NCBI GenBank assembly: GCA_946611795.1
Contig: CAMOEC010000068.1
Coordinates: forward strand, 1 to 42,608
Reading direction: 5' to 3'
DNA: 42,608 bases
Origin: an uncultured bacterium
GTDB taxonomy: Bacteria > Patescibacteriota > Gracilibacteria > Absconditabacterales > Absconditicoccaceae
In this document: piece by piece, positions 10,955 to 21,282 of the stretch
Layout: every line of letters starts with the position of its first letter
Position numbering within the stretch: the stretch's first letter is position 1
The notes under the pieces: model-generated
Seen by the model: only the letters and a program-made list of their open reading frames with translations
The model's database searches: none
What the model was told of the DNA's origin: nothing
Program-made: the position numbers and the translations under genes

Positions 10955-12949
10955 ATGTATTTAAAAATGTGAATTATCATTGTTATGGTAATGTTTTTCT
11001 CATTCCATCCTACTTTTGCTGATAGTTGTAGTTGATCAGTTGATGAAACGTTAACAATGATAAATGAATTATTCAAAAATTTATGAAGACTTTTTTCTTG
11101 GATATGGATAATACTTTGAAATTTTGCATGAGTTTTGATGACAAATACTTTGATATATTGAGAGTTTATGAATCTTGATTCATCCCTTCGAAATGTTCGG
11201 CAACTTACAAGAAGTATTGCTAATTATGCACTTTGATTTATTTTTATCTATAATATCTTTAAATATATTTTTTCTCATGGAGAAAAGGTGCCAATTGATA
11301 CAATAAAGCAAATATTGTTTGCTTCTGTGCTTGTCCAAGCAAGTTGGTTTTTTGTAATGGTTCTCGTTGATTTGTCAACAATAGGACTTGCAACGGTTTC
11401 CTCTTTCCCTGCTCAAGTGATGGTTTCAAGTCCAGATATGATGGAAACAATGAAACAACAAATTTGAATGAGTAGATTTTTGAATGATAAAAAGGTTGTT
11501 GTTATTAATGCTTTCTCTGACCAGTATTTGTCATGAGATAATACAAAATGGTTTGTGGTTGATCATGTAGAAGATCCAAATTCTGTTGATCCCAAAAAAG
11601 AAACAATAGATGCTTTATTACCAAGTCCTTCAAATTTGTGATGATCGTTTATGTATCTTTGATTTACAGCATTAAAAGCACAAAATTATGTTACTAGTCC
11701 TGCTCCTTCTTCTGCTTCATGTGTAGCAAAAACGGAAAAAGTAATAACGAATTTGATTCTAAATTCATGATTGTTAATAATATATTCTTTGGCATTGGTA
11801 CTTTTGATAGTATTATTGGTTATGAGATTATGATATTTATGGGTTTTTATTGCTATCAGTCCAATTATTATTGTTCTATATTTTATAAAAGATATAAAAT
11901 TTAAAGCATCTGATGATATTTTTGATTTGAAAAAGGCAATCTTTTTGATATTTCAACCTGTTCTTTTCGCTTTTTGGATATCAATTATGTTTTTGGTTGT
12001 TTTGATGGTTCAAAAAGTTTTTAGTCAATCAATTACAACAAATTTATCTTGATGAGTTACGGTTTCTAATGGTAGTAATTCTTCAACAGATAAGGATGCA
12101 CTTCCCAAAGTTTCTTCTGTTCTAGAAAATGCATGAATTGTTACTTTTCATATGAGAGAATGAGCTAAATCAATGAAGGATATAGTATTAGCTTTAATAA
12201 CATTGATTTTAATGTGGCAGTTAGTTAAATTAGCATTGACTTGAACAGTATCATGATTTAATGGTAATTCATCTTTGGCTAAAAGAATGGATAAGCTTGT
12301 TAGAAATACTTGAAAATTGTTTTGACAAGTTGGGATTGTCCCTACTCCTACATGAATGATGTGATTTAATCAGGTTTGGGATTGAGAAACAAGTAAACTT
12401 TGGAATTGAGCTGTTTGACGTTTGGAATCCAGTATGCTAAAAAGAGATAAATCAACGGATACAATTAATGAATTGATGTGATGGACTAATTCAACTGTTA
12501 TAAAGTCTTTGAGTTTTACACAAAAACAATCTTTGGAAAGAGCTTCTACATTATCTGGAAAATTGCCAAGTCATTTTGTAAAAGAACTAGAAAATGTGAA
12601 AAAAGACAATTTGTGATTGACGTATTCTGAAATCAAACCATATATTAATAATTGGTTGGATTTATATCGTTCCGCTTGAGTGAATAGTGATGAATATAAA
12701 CAAATGAATTCTTATTTTTGATGAGATGCAGCAAAAAATATTTGGTGAAATATAACGAGTAAATATAATGATAAAGAAAAAATGGATATTGATGCAATTT
12801 TGCAGGATATTGAAGTTATATGATCCGGATGATTTTCTTCATTTTATAAAAATGTTTTTTGAAGCACGGAAAATGTTCCAACTTCATATGAAGATTTTAA
12901 AAATAAAGGACAGAAAATTGTTTATAAATCTACATCAGAAAGTTCATAG
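10955..12949 (+). CDS. Polytopic membrane protein, second of the tandem paralogous pair
   Basis: This 664-aa protein has an N-terminal signal-like segment (residues about 5-21, ending FADSCSG) and helices at about 42-60, 90-105 and 120-145. A soluble loop follows, then two membrane clusters around residues 265-300 and 325-355, one more helix near 415-430, and a long soluble C-terminal tail. It shares with the preceding protein the NTLIYGEFMNLD motif, the ANYALGF helix and QASWFFVMVLVDLSTI, so the two arose by duplication and then diverged. Gly is mostly TGA. The function is unknown; a secretion- or conjugation-channel role (VirB6/TrbL-like) is only an inference from topology. Its last 20 bases overlap the 3' end of glyA on the opposite strand. 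Confidence 0.85.
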
Positions 12950-14192
12950 AAAACTCTTTAACTTCTCCTTTTAGGTTTTCTAAAGCTTTATTATTATCTC
13001 TTTCTATAATTCCTTTATCAATAAATTCAACAATCTTTTTGATATCGTTTTCTTTTACTCATCTTGTTGTCATTGCAGGAGTCCCTATTCTGACTCATGA
13101 TGGGCGAAATGGAGGACGAGTATCATTGGGTATGAGAGATTTAGAAACAGAAATACCTATTTTATCTAATGCATTTTCTACATCTGCTCAGTTATAGCTT
13201 TTATCTGATAAATCTAATATAATCATATGATTATCGGTTCATCATGTAACTAGCTTATATCAGCGTTTTAGGAATTCTTCAGCCATAACCTGTGCATTAA
13301 TAAGGGCTTGTTTTGCATAATTTTTAAAGTCTTCAGATTCTACTTCTTTTAAAGCTACTGTTATTCATGCAATAGTGTTCATATGTGGTCATCATTGCAT
13401 TCAAGGGAAAACAGCACGATCTATTCTTGTTGGAAGATTTTCTATTGTATCTTCAGGTTTTTTTAATGGATTTGAAACGATTCATTTACTAAGAATTATT
13501 GATCATCTTGGTCAGCGTAATGATTTATGTGTTGTTGTCATCATAGCATGGAATCCATAATCTAGTGGATTCTTTAGTAATCCTGCAGCAATAAATCATC
13601 ATATATGTGAGATATCAGCATAAGCAATAGCTCATATTTCGTGTGCAATTTCTACGAATTTTTCATAGTCTAATTCTCTTGGATAAGCGCTAAATCATGC
13701 TAAAATTACTTTTGGTTGATATTTATGAGCTAAAGTGCGGATTTGTTCATAATCAATACTTCAATCTTCTTTTGTAGTGTATCAATAAAAGTTGAAGATT
13801 TTTGAAAAAAAAGTAACAGGAGAACCATGTGTAAGATGTCCTCAATGTCACATTTCTAATCAAAGAATATTATCTCATGGATTCATTACTGCTGAATAAA
13901 AACAATTATTAGCAGCAGCTCCTGATAGAGCTTGAACATTAGCATGATCTGAATGAAATATTTTCTTAGCTCTTTGAATTGCTAAACTTTCTAATTTATC
14001 TGTAAATTCTTGTCCTCAGTAATATCTTTTTCAAGGATATCATTCTGCATATTTGTTAGCAAAAACAGAGGATTGAACAGCTAATACATCTTTTGATTGA
14101 TAATTTTCACTTGCAATAAGTTCAATTCCTTCTTGCTGTCTTTTTTCTTCTCATAAAATTAGATTTTCAACTTCGGTATCTTTTATGCTCAT
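12930..14192 (-). CDS. glyA: Serine hydroxymethyltransferase
   Basis: This 420-aa protein has the usual length for bacterial SHMT, the PLP enzyme that converts serine and tetrahydrofolate to glycine and methylenetetrahydrofolate in the cytoplasm. Visible are the N-terminal [27 protein letters not shown], the ALSGAAAN segment, the PLP-lysine motif [12 protein letters not shown] (Lys near residue 228), GGPHMN and the C-terminal [11 protein letters not shown]. Many of these Gly residues are TGA. It lies 30 bp downstream of pduL, probably in the same transcript, and its 3' end overlaps the convergent membrane-protein gene by 20 bp. In an organism that uses an extra codon for glycine, a glycine-producing enzyme is notable, but glyA is common and this may mean nothing. 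Confidence 0.97.
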
Positions 14193-14222
14193 GGGATTGA
14201 ACTTAGAATGTAAATTTTTTTA

Positions 14223-14795
14223 TTAATCGATAATGAGTTCTCACCAATCTCATTGTTTTATGTCTGCAGCATTAGCTTCCTCAATATCAATATGAGTATC
14301 TAATGCAAAAGAATCGCTTACTCTTATAACAACATTGTCAAATATTAAACCTCTTTCTCAATTAGTTTTTACTTTAACTATTTGTCCATTTTCAACACCA
14401 AAGTTTTTTGCATCTGCAACAGTCATATGAATATGTCTTTTTGCTACAATCATACCTTCTTTTAATTCTATTGTTCCTTTAGGTCAGATTACAGTTATAG
14501 GTGCTGATCATTTTAAATCTCATGATTCTCTGATTGGAGCAGGTGTTCATAGCTTTACAGTATCTCATTTCATTACTTCTACTTGAGTTTGTTTTCTATA
14601 TGGGCCAAGAACTCTTACTTTAGCTATTTCTGATTTTGGTCATTTAATAATTACACATTCTTCTGAAGCATATTGTCCTGGTTGAGATAAATCTTTAATT
14701 TTTGTTAGTTCATAATTAGGACCTCAAAATAGCGTGTTGGCATCAGCTTGTGTAAGATGAATGTGTCTGTTTGATACTCAAATTGGTACTCTCAT
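14223..14795 (-). CDS. pduL: Phosphate acyltransferase PduL (phosphotransacetylase)
   Basis: This 190-aa protein matches PduL, the zinc-dependent phosphotransacylase unrelated to Pta that interconverts acyl-CoA and acyl-phosphate. The family's repeated beta-barrel signatures are present: PIGVSNRHIHLTQADANTLF near the N-terminus and KRHIHMTVADAKNFGV in the second half, each with the metal-binding His pair. No N-terminal encapsulation peptide is visible, as expected for a free (non-microcompartment) enzyme. With acetate kinase at 32751-33941 it would form the acetyl-CoA to acetate route that yields ATP by substrate-level phosphorylation. It is the promoter-proximal gene of a probable pduL-glyA operon. 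Confidence 0.93.
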
Positions 14796-14829
14796 ACTTA
14801 ATTTTTACTTAGATAAAATATTAGTTTGA

Positions 14830-14857
14830 AGAATATGAATATTGTTAATATTTTCAA
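14830..14857 (-). promoter_or_regulatory. Putative promoter for pduL-glyA
   Basis: Minus-strand TTGAAA, a 16-bp spacer and TATTCT lie about 35 bp before the pduL ATG. Confidence 0.4.
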
Positions 14858-14909
14858 GATTAGTTTGTTCATAACTTGATTTATTGGTGTTTTATTTTAG
14901 AGGATTCTA

Positions 14910-14937
14910 TTGATATTAATGTTTTTTTTACTATATA
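14910..14937 (+). promoter_or_regulatory. Putative promoter for the FKBP lipoprotein gene
   Basis: TTGATA is followed by TATATA after 16 bp (or TATATT after 18), about 28 bp before the ATG pair at 14965/14968. Confidence 0.4.
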
Positions 14938-14964
14938 TTTCGTTATATTTTATTTCGTGATAGA

Positions 14965-15576
14965 ATGATGAAAAAAACATCAATGTTATTATTTTGAGTT
15001 CTTAGTTTGTCTATGTTAGTTTGTTGATGTGGACAAAATGCTCAAAATTCAATAGAGTCTGGAACATGAGCAGATGAAATTACTTGATCTTTATCTTCTG
15101 AAACTAAAGTTATGAAAGAAGTTGTTAGTACTTGAGATTTAGTTGTTGTAGATTATGTTTGAAAGCATTTAGATTGAACTGTATTTGATACAAGTGTTAA
15201 AGCTATTGCAGAAGAAGCATGATTATTTAATCCAAATAGAGATTATGATGCATGATTAGAATTTACAGCTGGTGCTGGTCAAATGATAAAATGATTTGAT
15301 GAGGCTGTAATTTGAATGAAAGTAGGAGAATCTAAGACTGTTGAGATTCCTGCTGAAAAAGCATATTGAGAAAGAAGTGAAGACTATGTTATTCATGTTC
15401 CTGTAGAAGAAGCTTGAGATCTATCTGGAGCTGAGGTTTGAATGCAGGTTATTTTATGAGGAGCATACCCAGCTAAGATTATTGAATTAAATGATAAAGA
15501 AGTTGTATTTGATGCAAATCATGAATTAGCTTGAAAAGATTTAGTATTTGATATTACTGTTAAGTCTATAGAATAG
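14965..15576 (+). CDS. FKBP-type peptidyl-prolyl isomerase, probable lipoprotein
   Basis: This protein is about 203 aa. A short basic N-terminus and hydrophobic stretch end in LVCGCGQ, a plausible lipobox with lipidated Cys at about residue 22, followed by a Ser/Thr/Gly-rich linker. The mature part (from about residue 55) is an FKBP domain: DLVVVDYVGKHLDGTVFDTS, then the FTAGAGQMIKGFDEAVIGMK core, the pattern of FKBP active sites, and KTVEIPAEKAYGER. A longer insertion before the last strand, ending NHELAGKDLVFDITV, is the SlyD-type arrangement. It should help fold proteins outside the membrane. Two ATGs (14965, 14968) are adjacent and in frame; either could start. The next gene begins 32 bp downstream and is probably in the same operon. 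Confidence 0.9.
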
Positions 15577-15608
15577 TATTAGAAGCTTTTACTTAACTTT
15601 TTATTCTT

Positions 15609-16085
15609 ATGGTTTCGTTGAAAGTTTATAATTGAGAAGTATTTGAAAGGTGAACATTATGGTATGTAGGATTTTTCTTAGTGATAGGAGCTGTTGTTTG
15701 TGTCTCTTTGTTTTATGAATCATGAGATAACTTGCAGTGACTTATTTGAGCAATAATCATGTTGATGATCGTTTGATGATATTTGTTCTTCTTGTCTAGA
15801 GAAAATACTGAAATAAAAATGGTTATTAAGCCTGAGGGGTTTGTTATTTGAGAAAGACTTATTCCTTATTCTCAGTTAAACGGTTTTGTTGTAGAAATGG
15901 ATAAAAAGACGATGAAGTTCAAGAATATTGTTCTTCTATTTGATAAGTCTGTTGAGATTTATTCTTTGAAAGATACTAAAAAGCAACAGGAATTGTTTTT
16001 TTCAAAGCTGTCTGAATTGGTTCCTTATGTTGATAAATATGAACAGAGTTCATTAGATAAATTGTTAAGGAGATTAAAGATATAA
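15609..16085 (+). CDS. Small membrane protein with two helices and a PH-like cytoplasmic tail
   Basis: This 158-aa protein is not assigned to a named family. Two transmembrane helices (about residues 18-36 and 44-62) form a hairpin. A soluble tail follows, containing KMVIKPEGFVIGERLIPYSQ and a strand-rich segment, then a C-terminal amphipathic helix. This resembles the general plan of small bacterial PH-domain membrane proteins, where a beta-sandwich follows a helical hairpin, but that is an inference from pattern only. It lies downstream of the FKBP lipoprotein and upstream of a clear terminator, so these two genes probably form an operon. Confidence 0.8.
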
Positions 16086-16100
16086 AAAACTTTATATACT

Positions 16101-16126
16101 AAGGCTCTCTTTTGAGAGCTTTTTTC
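16101..16126 (+). terminator. Rho-independent terminator after 15609-16085
   Basis: GCTCTC, a four-T loop and GAGAGC are flanked by AA/TT pairs and followed by a T run. Confidence 0.85.
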
Positions 16127-16187
16127 TTTGAAAAAGTTAGTAAAATCTGTAAATTTCGTTTGTTTTTATATTGGTAGGGTGATATTA

Positions 16188-18380
16188 ATGCTCAGAGATA
16201 ACCTTCGTTTTGTTGCATTGGATTTTGAGACAACTGGGCTTGATATCCATAATGATGTTCCGATACAAATTTGATTATTGGAGTTCGATAATAAGTGAAA
16301 TATTATTGCAGGATTTCAGTCGCTAATTTATCCTGAAAAGACAGTTAAGGAACTTAAAAGTATTGTTGGGTTTATAACTTGATTGTCTGTTGAAAAATTA
16401 GAAAATGCACCTCATTGTGAGGAACTATTGTCTCAATTAGAACCATTTTTTTGAGATAATACAGTGATTGTTTGACACAATATCTGATTTGATTTAGAAT
16501 TTTTGAAAAAGTTTTTCCCTACGTTGAAGTGGAAATCTAGTATAGATACCTTTCGTTTATCACAGGCTTTGCTTCATTATGTTCCAAGCTATGCATTGGA
16601 AGTTTTGATTGAGCTTTTAAATGAAAAAGTTGAATTTAAGGAGATTATTCAGAAGGTTCAGCCTTATTTATCAGAGGATGAAAATTTTCATGATGCATAT
16701 TATGATTCAAAATTAACTATTGCACTTTTTTGGTATCTTTTGAAAAAACTTGATTGAATTGTAGCAAATTATCCAATTTTAAAGACAATTATTTCTCAGT
16801 CAGAATGAAGTTTTGCCGAAATTTTTGTTAAGGAAGAGAATTCTCATTGAGGTATCCCTATTGTTTTACCATCATTAAAGAAAGCAGTTCCAGCAAATAC
16901 TCAGATGGTAAGCTGAGATTATGATATTCAAATAACGGATAAGCATTTATGAAAGAAATATTTAGTTAATAATGTCTCTTTAAAATCTTTGCTTTCTTCT
17001 CTGTCTAGTAATAAAAAGGTAATTTTTGCATTCTCTAATAAATCAAAATTGGATATTGCTAAAAATATGTTATCAGATTTGTGAGTAAAGAACCTTTGAT
17101 TTGTTAAAGAAGAACAAACTTTGAATAGTGAAAGATTACAAGAATTTGCAAATAAGTGAAGTTTCACAGAGAATGAACTCTATTTTCTTATTAAATATTT
17201 TTCGCATGCAAATCAGTGACTTTGAGTACTAGATCTGAATTCTAAGTGAGATTATGAAATTTATACTGCGATAAAAGAACAGAGAGATGTTGTAAATTAT
17301 CCAGTTATTTTAGCTACTCATGGTTGATTGTTTTCTTTGTTAGAACAGTGAGAAAAATATGAATGATATCGTATTGTTTTTTTTGATGTTGAATGGTGGT
17401 ATAAGAGCTATAATACTTATAAATCACGTAGTTATGATTTGAATTATACTTTGAATTATATGGATATGTTGAGTTATAAGTTTTGATTACAATATCAATT
17501 AAAATGAGATGAAACAATAAAAGATAATTGGAAGATATTTGAAGAATTTAAGCAATTCTTCATTATGTTTATGTGAATTTTATGACAGGAAACAAAAAGT
17601 TTTTTTACAAATACTGATGCGACACTTCAAACATTAGAACCAATTACTTGAAGTTTGTCTTTTTATCAAACTAATAAATTATTAACAAGATTTAGTGAGT
17701 ATTGGGAAGAAAAGTTAAAACTTATACTTCATCCAACTGAGTATATGACGATATGGAAACAAATAGAACATATGCAAATTATTTTTGATGGGATGTTGAC
17801 TGTTGAGAAAAAGATGCGGTGAAAATGAGATTTCTATTTTGTTTATTCTGAAAGTGTTAAGTATTCAAATTGGAATGAGTTTGCTGATGAATTTGAATGA
17901 CATGAAGTATTGTTTTTGTCAAATAATGATGAGTCTTTACCTTATTTAATTAATAAAGTTTCTAATTCTGAAAGTTTGGAAGAAAAAAATGTTGAGGATA
18001 AGATTTTTCATCTGAGTAAAATACCGTCTGTTGTTAAGGTCTTAGAAGATTATAATTTTGAGCAATATCCTAATTGACTAATATTTATCTTATCTGTTAA
18101 AAAGGATGAAAGTGTTGCTCTGTTTGAGGAATTTATTTCAAAATGATTTGATAAGAAGTTTATGTTGTTAGTTGAAAATATTACTTGATGATCTTGAAAA
18201 AATTTGTTCAAAGCTAAGCATCAATGAGCGAAAATTATTATTTGATGATATAATTTTTTGTTACAACTTTTTTCTCAAAAAATTGCAATTTCCCAGCTTA
18301 TAATATATAATAGTAAGTGAAATCAACAAGATTTGATTTATAGTGATATATTGCGATATGGACAAGAAACTCTTAGCTAA
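16188..18380 (+). CDS. DnaQ-type 3'-5' exonuclease fused to a degenerate DinG-like helicase
   Basis: This 730-aa protein starts with a DEDDh exonuclease domain (about residues 1-185): VALDFETTGLD (Exo I), VIVGHNIGFDLEFLKK (Exo II) and HDAYYDSKLTIALF (Exo III). All catalytic acids and the His are present. The rest follows the order of DinG/XPD-family helicases: KKVIFAFSNKSKL (Ia-like), PVILATHGGLFSLL (the 'TNHALL' region), YRIVFFDVEWWY where DEAH should be, GLIFILSVKKDESV (motif IV), and ITGGSGKNLFKAKHQGA (motif V region). No Walker A GxGKT exists between the exonuclease and Ia, and DEAH has become FDVE, so ATPase activity is probably lost. Bacterial DinG with an N-terminal exonuclease is known (Bacillus and Staphylococcus type). 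Cys residues of an Fe-S cluster are not seen. The last 23 bases overlap the next gene. Confidence 0.85.
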
Positions 18381-19254
18381 TATTACGTATTATGATGTCA
18401 TTAAGCTTTTGTGAGCTGTAGTGCTATTTTTTCTTGCATTAGTGATTTGAGTGAAAGAAGGAGGTGAGCCATTTACTATGGTTGAAAATGATTATTATGA
18501 AGAATATGCTGAAGATACTACTTCAAATGTTGAAGAACATCCTGCAGCTTCTCTTTCAATGTCTGATAAACTTGCAAGTGTTTGTGCTTTACATGATGAT
18601 TGGTGTAAGAAGATTGTATGGAGTTGAGCTTTTTCTGATATGGAAAAAATATGATATGTAAGCCAGTATTTTGTAATATTCAATTTTTTAGATAGGGGAA
18701 TTAATGAAGGTTTAGATATTAAGAAGGAATTTAAGACATTAGTTATTAATTCAAATGCTGGGAAAAGAAGATGAGGAGCTACGTGGTCAAAAATAACAAT
18801 TAATTTGGATTCGTTTACTGATATTTCTCAGTTTTGGCAAGTTCTTACTCATGAATTTTGACATATAGTTGATCTTTGAGTTTTAAATGGTAATAGTTTG
18901 GCAAAAAATTCTGATTATACAGAGTTTTGAAAAGTAAAGTTTTCTATAGATGATCCTTCTTTAGAATATTATAAGTATTCTTGGAATTCTGAAGATATTA
19001 GAAAATCAACAGCTCAGGAAAAGGATTTTTGTAGCCAATATGGAATGAGTAATCCTTTTGAGGATTTTGCTGAGTGTCATAATCTTTATCTTAATAATAG
19101 AAAATTATTTAGGACAATGGCTTCAGAGAGTTCTATTCTAAAAAATAAATTTAACTTTTTCTCAAATCTTTTTGATTATCAGATTCTTTGGGATAATAAT
19201 ACATGATTTCCATATGATTGATGGAGACCTTGGGATACTACAGTTTTGAGTTAA
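18358..19254 (+). CDS. Membrane-anchored HExxH zinc metalloprotease
   Basis: This 298-aa protein has one N-terminal hydrophobic helix (about residues 15-33), probably a signal anchor, then an acidic linker. The extracytoplasmic domain contains VLTHEFGHIVD with zinc-ligand His165 and His169 and catalytic Glu166. About 65 residues later comes PFEDFAECH (Glu235 and Glu239), a good candidate for the third, glutamate ligand of a gluzincin. Four Cys residues (in SVCALHDDWC, and at FCSQYG and AECH) could form disulfides. I cannot name the peptidase family. The start overlaps the exonuclease gene by 23 bp, so the two are translationally linked, although their functions seem unrelated. It converges on htpX about 50 bp downstream. 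Confidence 0.8.
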
Positions 19255-19304
19255 TTAATACAAAATAGTATAGATAATTTTTTATTGCTTTTTTCCATAG
19301 CTTA

Positions 19305-20201
19305 TTAGTAATGTTCTAGAGCTTTAATTCTATCTTCAATACTTGGATGTGTTTGAAAAAGTGTTGAAAATCATTTTCAAGATAGAGGATTTGCAGTAAA
19401 TAATGATGAAATTGAGTCGTTTTTTAAATTAACTGTTGAGTTTTGTGATATTTTTCTAAGTGCTGAAATCATTGCTTGGTTATCATGTGTTAGTACAACA
19501 CTACCTGCATCTGCTAAGTATTCTCTTTTTCTTGATATAGCAAGTCTTATAAGGGGATAGAATGCATATCAAAGGACAATAAATGCAAGTCATAAGTTCC
19601 TGCTTTTTTCGTTAGATGACCAGTAATAAATTTCACGTCAGATTGTACCGATAGCTCATATATAAAGTATTGTTATCGCCATGAGCAATGAATCTTTGTT
19701 GATAATATGAGTTAATTCATGTCATGCGACTGCTTCAATTTCTCTTCTATCTAAGTTATTTATAAGTCATCTTGTGAAGCAAACCCATGAATCTTTCATT
19801 CTCCATCAGACAGCGAAAGCATTCATTCAACTATCTTCTATTATTCAGATTTTAGGAGTAGGTAATCAGCGTGTTATACAAAGATTCTCTACTATATTAT
19901 ATAGTTCTGGATTTTCTTTTCTTGTAAGTTCTCTTGCTCATGAAAACGAAAACATGATTTTTTTCTGAGCAAAAAACGTTATTGCAAGTATTATTAAAAG
20001 AATAGGAACTCGGATAGCTAAGAAATCTATTGTTGCATCTAATGCGGTATTTGTAATATATTCATTAGACATTCAAGTCTTTGATGCTTCTCAATAGAAA
20101 ATTGAAAAAACTACAATAGCAAGAATCAATGGGAGTGAAATAACGAGAAAAAGTGATTTTAATCTATTAGTTCGTATTCCCTCCTGGAGAGATAATGGCA
20201 T
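19305..20201 (-). CDS. htpX: M48-family membrane zinc protease HtpX
   Basis: This 298-aa protein has the length and plan of HtpX: transmembrane helices near residues 15-35 and 60-80, the zinc motif HELTH (His161, Glu162, His165), two further helices after it, and the third-ligand region [20 protein letters not shown] lies upstream of the active site, as is typical. HtpX degrades damaged or misfolded membrane proteins. It follows lemA by 46 bp in the common lemA-htpX order and probably shares its promoter. Its start is the only ATG before the first hydrophobic segment. The gene uses TGA for several Gly residues, including the one just before HELTH. Confidence 0.95.
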
Positions 20202-20247
20202 ATTTGGTATAAATATTGATATATAAAAATCCTATTATTTAGAATTT

Positions 20248-20802
20248 TTAGAATTCAACTTTTGGAGAATCTTTTTCTTCTGGATTATCGATTTCAAAGT
20301 ATTCATATGTTGTGAATCCTGCAATACGAGCAACAATAACACTAGGGAATTGTTGAACAGCGATATTATAATCTTTTGTAGCTGAATTGAAATATCTTCT
20401 TGCAGCAGCTAGTTTATTTTCGATATCAGAAAGTTCTGATTGAAGTTGTAGGAAGTTTTGATTTGCTTTTAATTCAGGATATGCTTCAGCAACTGCGAAT
20501 AATGTTTTTAATGCTCCTGTAAGTTCGTTGTTTGCTTCAACTTTTCCTTCAATTGTTTTTGCATTCATGAATCCTGTTCTTGCTTGCATTACTTGATTTA
20601 AAACATCTTTTTCATGTTTTGCGTATCCTTTAACTGTATTTACAATATTTGGAACAAGATCAAATCTTAATTTTAATTGTACATCAATATCAGAGAATGC
20701 ATTTTCTCTATTTGCTTTTAAAGATACAAGACGATTATAAAGTGCAATTAACCATCCGATTAATACGACAACGATTAGAATAATAATTACATTTGTTTCC
20801 AT
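20248..20802 (-). CDS. lemA: LemA family membrane protein
   Basis: This 184-aa protein has an N-terminal transmembrane helix (about residues 4-21), then the canonical LemA body: YNRLVSLKANRENAFSDIDV, QLKLRFDLVPNIVNTVKGYA and HEKDVLNQVMQAR, with LKANQNFLQLQSELSDIENK and AARRYFNSATKDYN further on. LemA proteins form helical bundles, often encoded with HtpX, with no settled biochemical role. There is no TGA codon: all six glycines are GGA, unlike most genes here. Together with the strong upstream promoter, that suggests high expression and selection against UGA-Gly. It is the first gene of lemA-htpX. Confidence 0.97.
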   Translation of the reverse strand: METNVIIILIVVVLIGWLIALYNRLVSLKANRENAFSDIDVQLKLRFDLVPNIVNTVKGYAKHEKDVLNQVMQARTGFMNAKTIEGKVEANNELTGALKTLFAVAEAYPELKANQNFLQLQSELSDIENKLAAARRYFNSATKDYNIAVQQFPSVIVARIAGFTTYEYFEIDNPEEKDSPKVEF

Positions 20803-20858
20803 GTGTTATGGTTTATTAAATAAATAGAAAGTATCAAAGTCTTTTTGATATTGAATTC

Positions 20859-20886
20859 ATTATATTGATAAGCTTAAAATATGCAA
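20859..20886 (-). promoter_or_regulatory. Strong sigma-70-type promoter for lemA-htpX
   Basis: On the minus strand TTGCAT, a 16-bp spacer and a perfect TATAAT precede the lemA ATG by about 57 bp. Confidence 0.65.
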
Positions 20887-20941
20887 TTAAAAACGAATAA
20901 ATGTTGTTCTTTAATTTCGCTGAAAAAAAGATTGTGAAAAA

Positions 20942-20969
20942 TTGACAATTTTAAAATTGTTGTTATAAT
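20942..20969 (+). promoter_or_regulatory. Consensus sigma-70 promoter for the 73-aa membrane protein
   Basis: A perfect TTGACA and a perfect TATAAT lie 16 bp apart, 36 bp before the ATG. This is the best promoter in the window. Confidence 0.8.
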
Positions 20970-21005
20970 ATTGTTGTAATTATTTATTCTTAATAAAATA
21001 AAAAC

Positions 21006-21227
21006 ATGAAAAAGACTACTAAATCATTCGCAGAAAGGATTGGACTTGTTAAGCCTGAATGCGAAAGAACAAAAACTCAAAAAATCGTAAGAGATGTTGC
21101 TTTCTTTGCTGTAGTTATTTATGCAGCAGTTATCTCATTCTTATATTTTGATGCAGAAGCTCAAATTATTGAACTAGATTGTGGAAATGTTGGACAAGCA
21201 TCTACTCAAGTAGCTCTTAATAAATAG
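21006..21227 (+). CDS. Small single-pass membrane protein, probably highly expressed
   Basis: This 73-aa protein has no recognised family. A basic N-terminal segment (residues 1-30) is followed by one transmembrane helix (about 31-50, rich in Ala, Val, Phe and Ile) and a short acidic outer segment ending QVALNK, with one Cys on each side of the membrane. All three Gly codons are GGA, with no TGA. It has a perfect-consensus promoter 36 bp upstream and its own terminator. That, plus the codon choice, points to an abundant structural protein. The N-terminus could also be read as an uncleaved signal; DAEAQ just after the helix is a possible signal-peptidase site, which would release a peptide of about 20 residues. 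Confidence 0.85.
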   Translation: MKKTTKSFAERIGLVKPECERTKTQKIVRDVAFFAVVIYAAVISFLYFDAEAQIIELDCGNVGQASTQVALNK

Positions 21228-21247
21228 TTATTTTCCCTTTTAAAAAT

Positions 21248-21282
21248 AAACTCTGAATAATTTTTCTATTCAGAGTTTTTTT
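21248..21282 (+). terminator. Rho-independent terminator between convergent genes
   Basis: CTCTGAAT (21251-21258) pairs with ATTCAGAG (21268-21275), extended by A/T pairs and followed by a T run. The uvrB N-half stop codon lies inside the hairpin, so it may also end minus-strand transcripts. Confidence 0.85.

Noticed and set aside
18358-18380. Frameshift joining the DnaQ-DinG gene and the metalloprotease gene
   Set aside because: The 23-bp overlap has a good ATG followed by a signal-anchor helix, and the two proteins are unrelated, so they are separate genes.
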